DNA of 64,000 nucleotides from Gaiellasilicea sp963794385 (GTDB taxonomy: Bacteria > Actinomycetota > Thermoleophilia > Gaiellales > Gaiellaceae), in NCBI GenBank assembly GCA_963794385.1, contig CAWCDT010000003.1, positions 1-64,000 on the forward strand, read 5' to 3'. How positions within the stretch are numbered: position 1 is the stretch's first letter; every line of letters starts with the position of its first letter. The position numbers and the translations under genes are program-made. Under the pieces are notes generated by a model. That model saw only the letters and a list, made by a program, of their open reading frames with translations. It was not told where the DNA came from and did no database searches. Below are positions 63,884 through 64,000 of the stretch, piece by piece.

Positions 63884-64000
63884 CGGGCCGCCTCGACTGC
63901 GTCGGGAAGCCGGACGTAGAGGGGGTCGACGCGCTCGACCGGGCCGAAGTCCCGTGCCAGTGCGGCGTGGAAGCGCGCCCGCGGCACGTGTCGCTCGTCG
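63880..64000 (-). CDS. tsaB: C-terminus of tRNA threonylcarbamoyladenosine protein TsaB (partial)
   Basis: Only the last 39 residues lie in the window. They read RARFHAALARDFGPVERVDP, then LYVRLPDAVEAAR, matching the conserved TsaB ending (PxYLRxPDA). TsaB partners TsaD in t6A synthesis. The stop overlaps the rimI start, which is the classic tsaB-rimI coupling. The rest continues beyond base 64,000. Confidence 0.8.
   Translation of the reverse strand, partial: DERHVPRARFHAALARDFGPVERVDPLYVRLPDAVEAAR

Noticed and set aside
1..64000. CRISPR arrays, rRNA genes or complete insertion sequences
   Set aside because: I saw no regularly spaced repeats, no rRNA segments, and no transposase with flanking inverted repeats. 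The mobile genes found are integrases, excisionases and a relaxase.

Overview
The window is high-GC actinobacterial DNA, very probably metagenomic, and it does not read as one continuous genome. Bases 1 to about 16,690 look like one source: Acidimicrobiia-like by gene content, including a bL37-type ribosomal peptide. Nearly every gene there carries one or more frameshifts. From about 16,690 to 64,000 the gene style changes to something like Thermoleophilia/Gaiellales and most reading frames are intact. The change falls inside a tRNA-Val gene of which only the 5' half is present. The taxonomic labels are judgements from protein style, not the result of a search.

Left part. Nucleoside salvage genes (add, deoA), a DCC-family protein, a bL37-like peptide and a PHP phosphoesterase lie on the minus strand. 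DUF192, rsmI, a fatty-acid desaturase, metX, mutM and two unknown genes follow on the plus strand, then a tRNA-Gly(GCC). Directly downstream of that tRNA is mobile DNA: a tyrosine integrase, an excisionase and a MobF-type relaxase/helicase that has lost its N-terminus. At about 14,080 this abuts a second mobile module made of a primase/helicase C-terminus, a small gene, an excisionase-like gene and a second tyrosine integrase. That module ends at the truncated tRNA-Val.

Right part, 16.7 to 39.8 kb. This holds two LytM/M23 peptidases, a DUF4126 membrane protein, two tandem Eis-type acetyltransferases, PcrA helicase and an aldo/keto reductase. Next comes a translationally coupled minus-strand operon behind a cobalamin riboswitch: two secreted DUF4430 proteins, EcfT, a fused double-ABC EcfA, an EcfS and a secreted alpha/alpha-toroid protein. 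The set looks like a corrinoid uptake system with a split transcobalamin-like capture device, and it is the most interesting locus here. VanZ, HAD-like, rubredoxin/MBL and sugar-dehydrogenase genes follow. Then come trkA-trkH and a minus-strand operon of two RCK proteins with two APC permeases that carry universal-stress-protein tails.

Right part, 39.8 to 64 kb. Four large secreted subtilases stand in tandem, each followed by a strong hairpin terminator and preceded by a short leader with a GC hairpin. Next are a K+-independent-type H+-pyrophosphatase and a redox/glutamate gene group (gdhA, glutaredoxin-like, rex, a GT4 glycosyltransferase, a GCS2-type ligase). A fifth subtilase and the tsaB-rimI-tsaD operon close the window, with an ERCC4-type nuclease facing them. 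Frameshifts reappear in the subtilases at 40-46 and 49-52 kb and look like sequence errors rather than decay.
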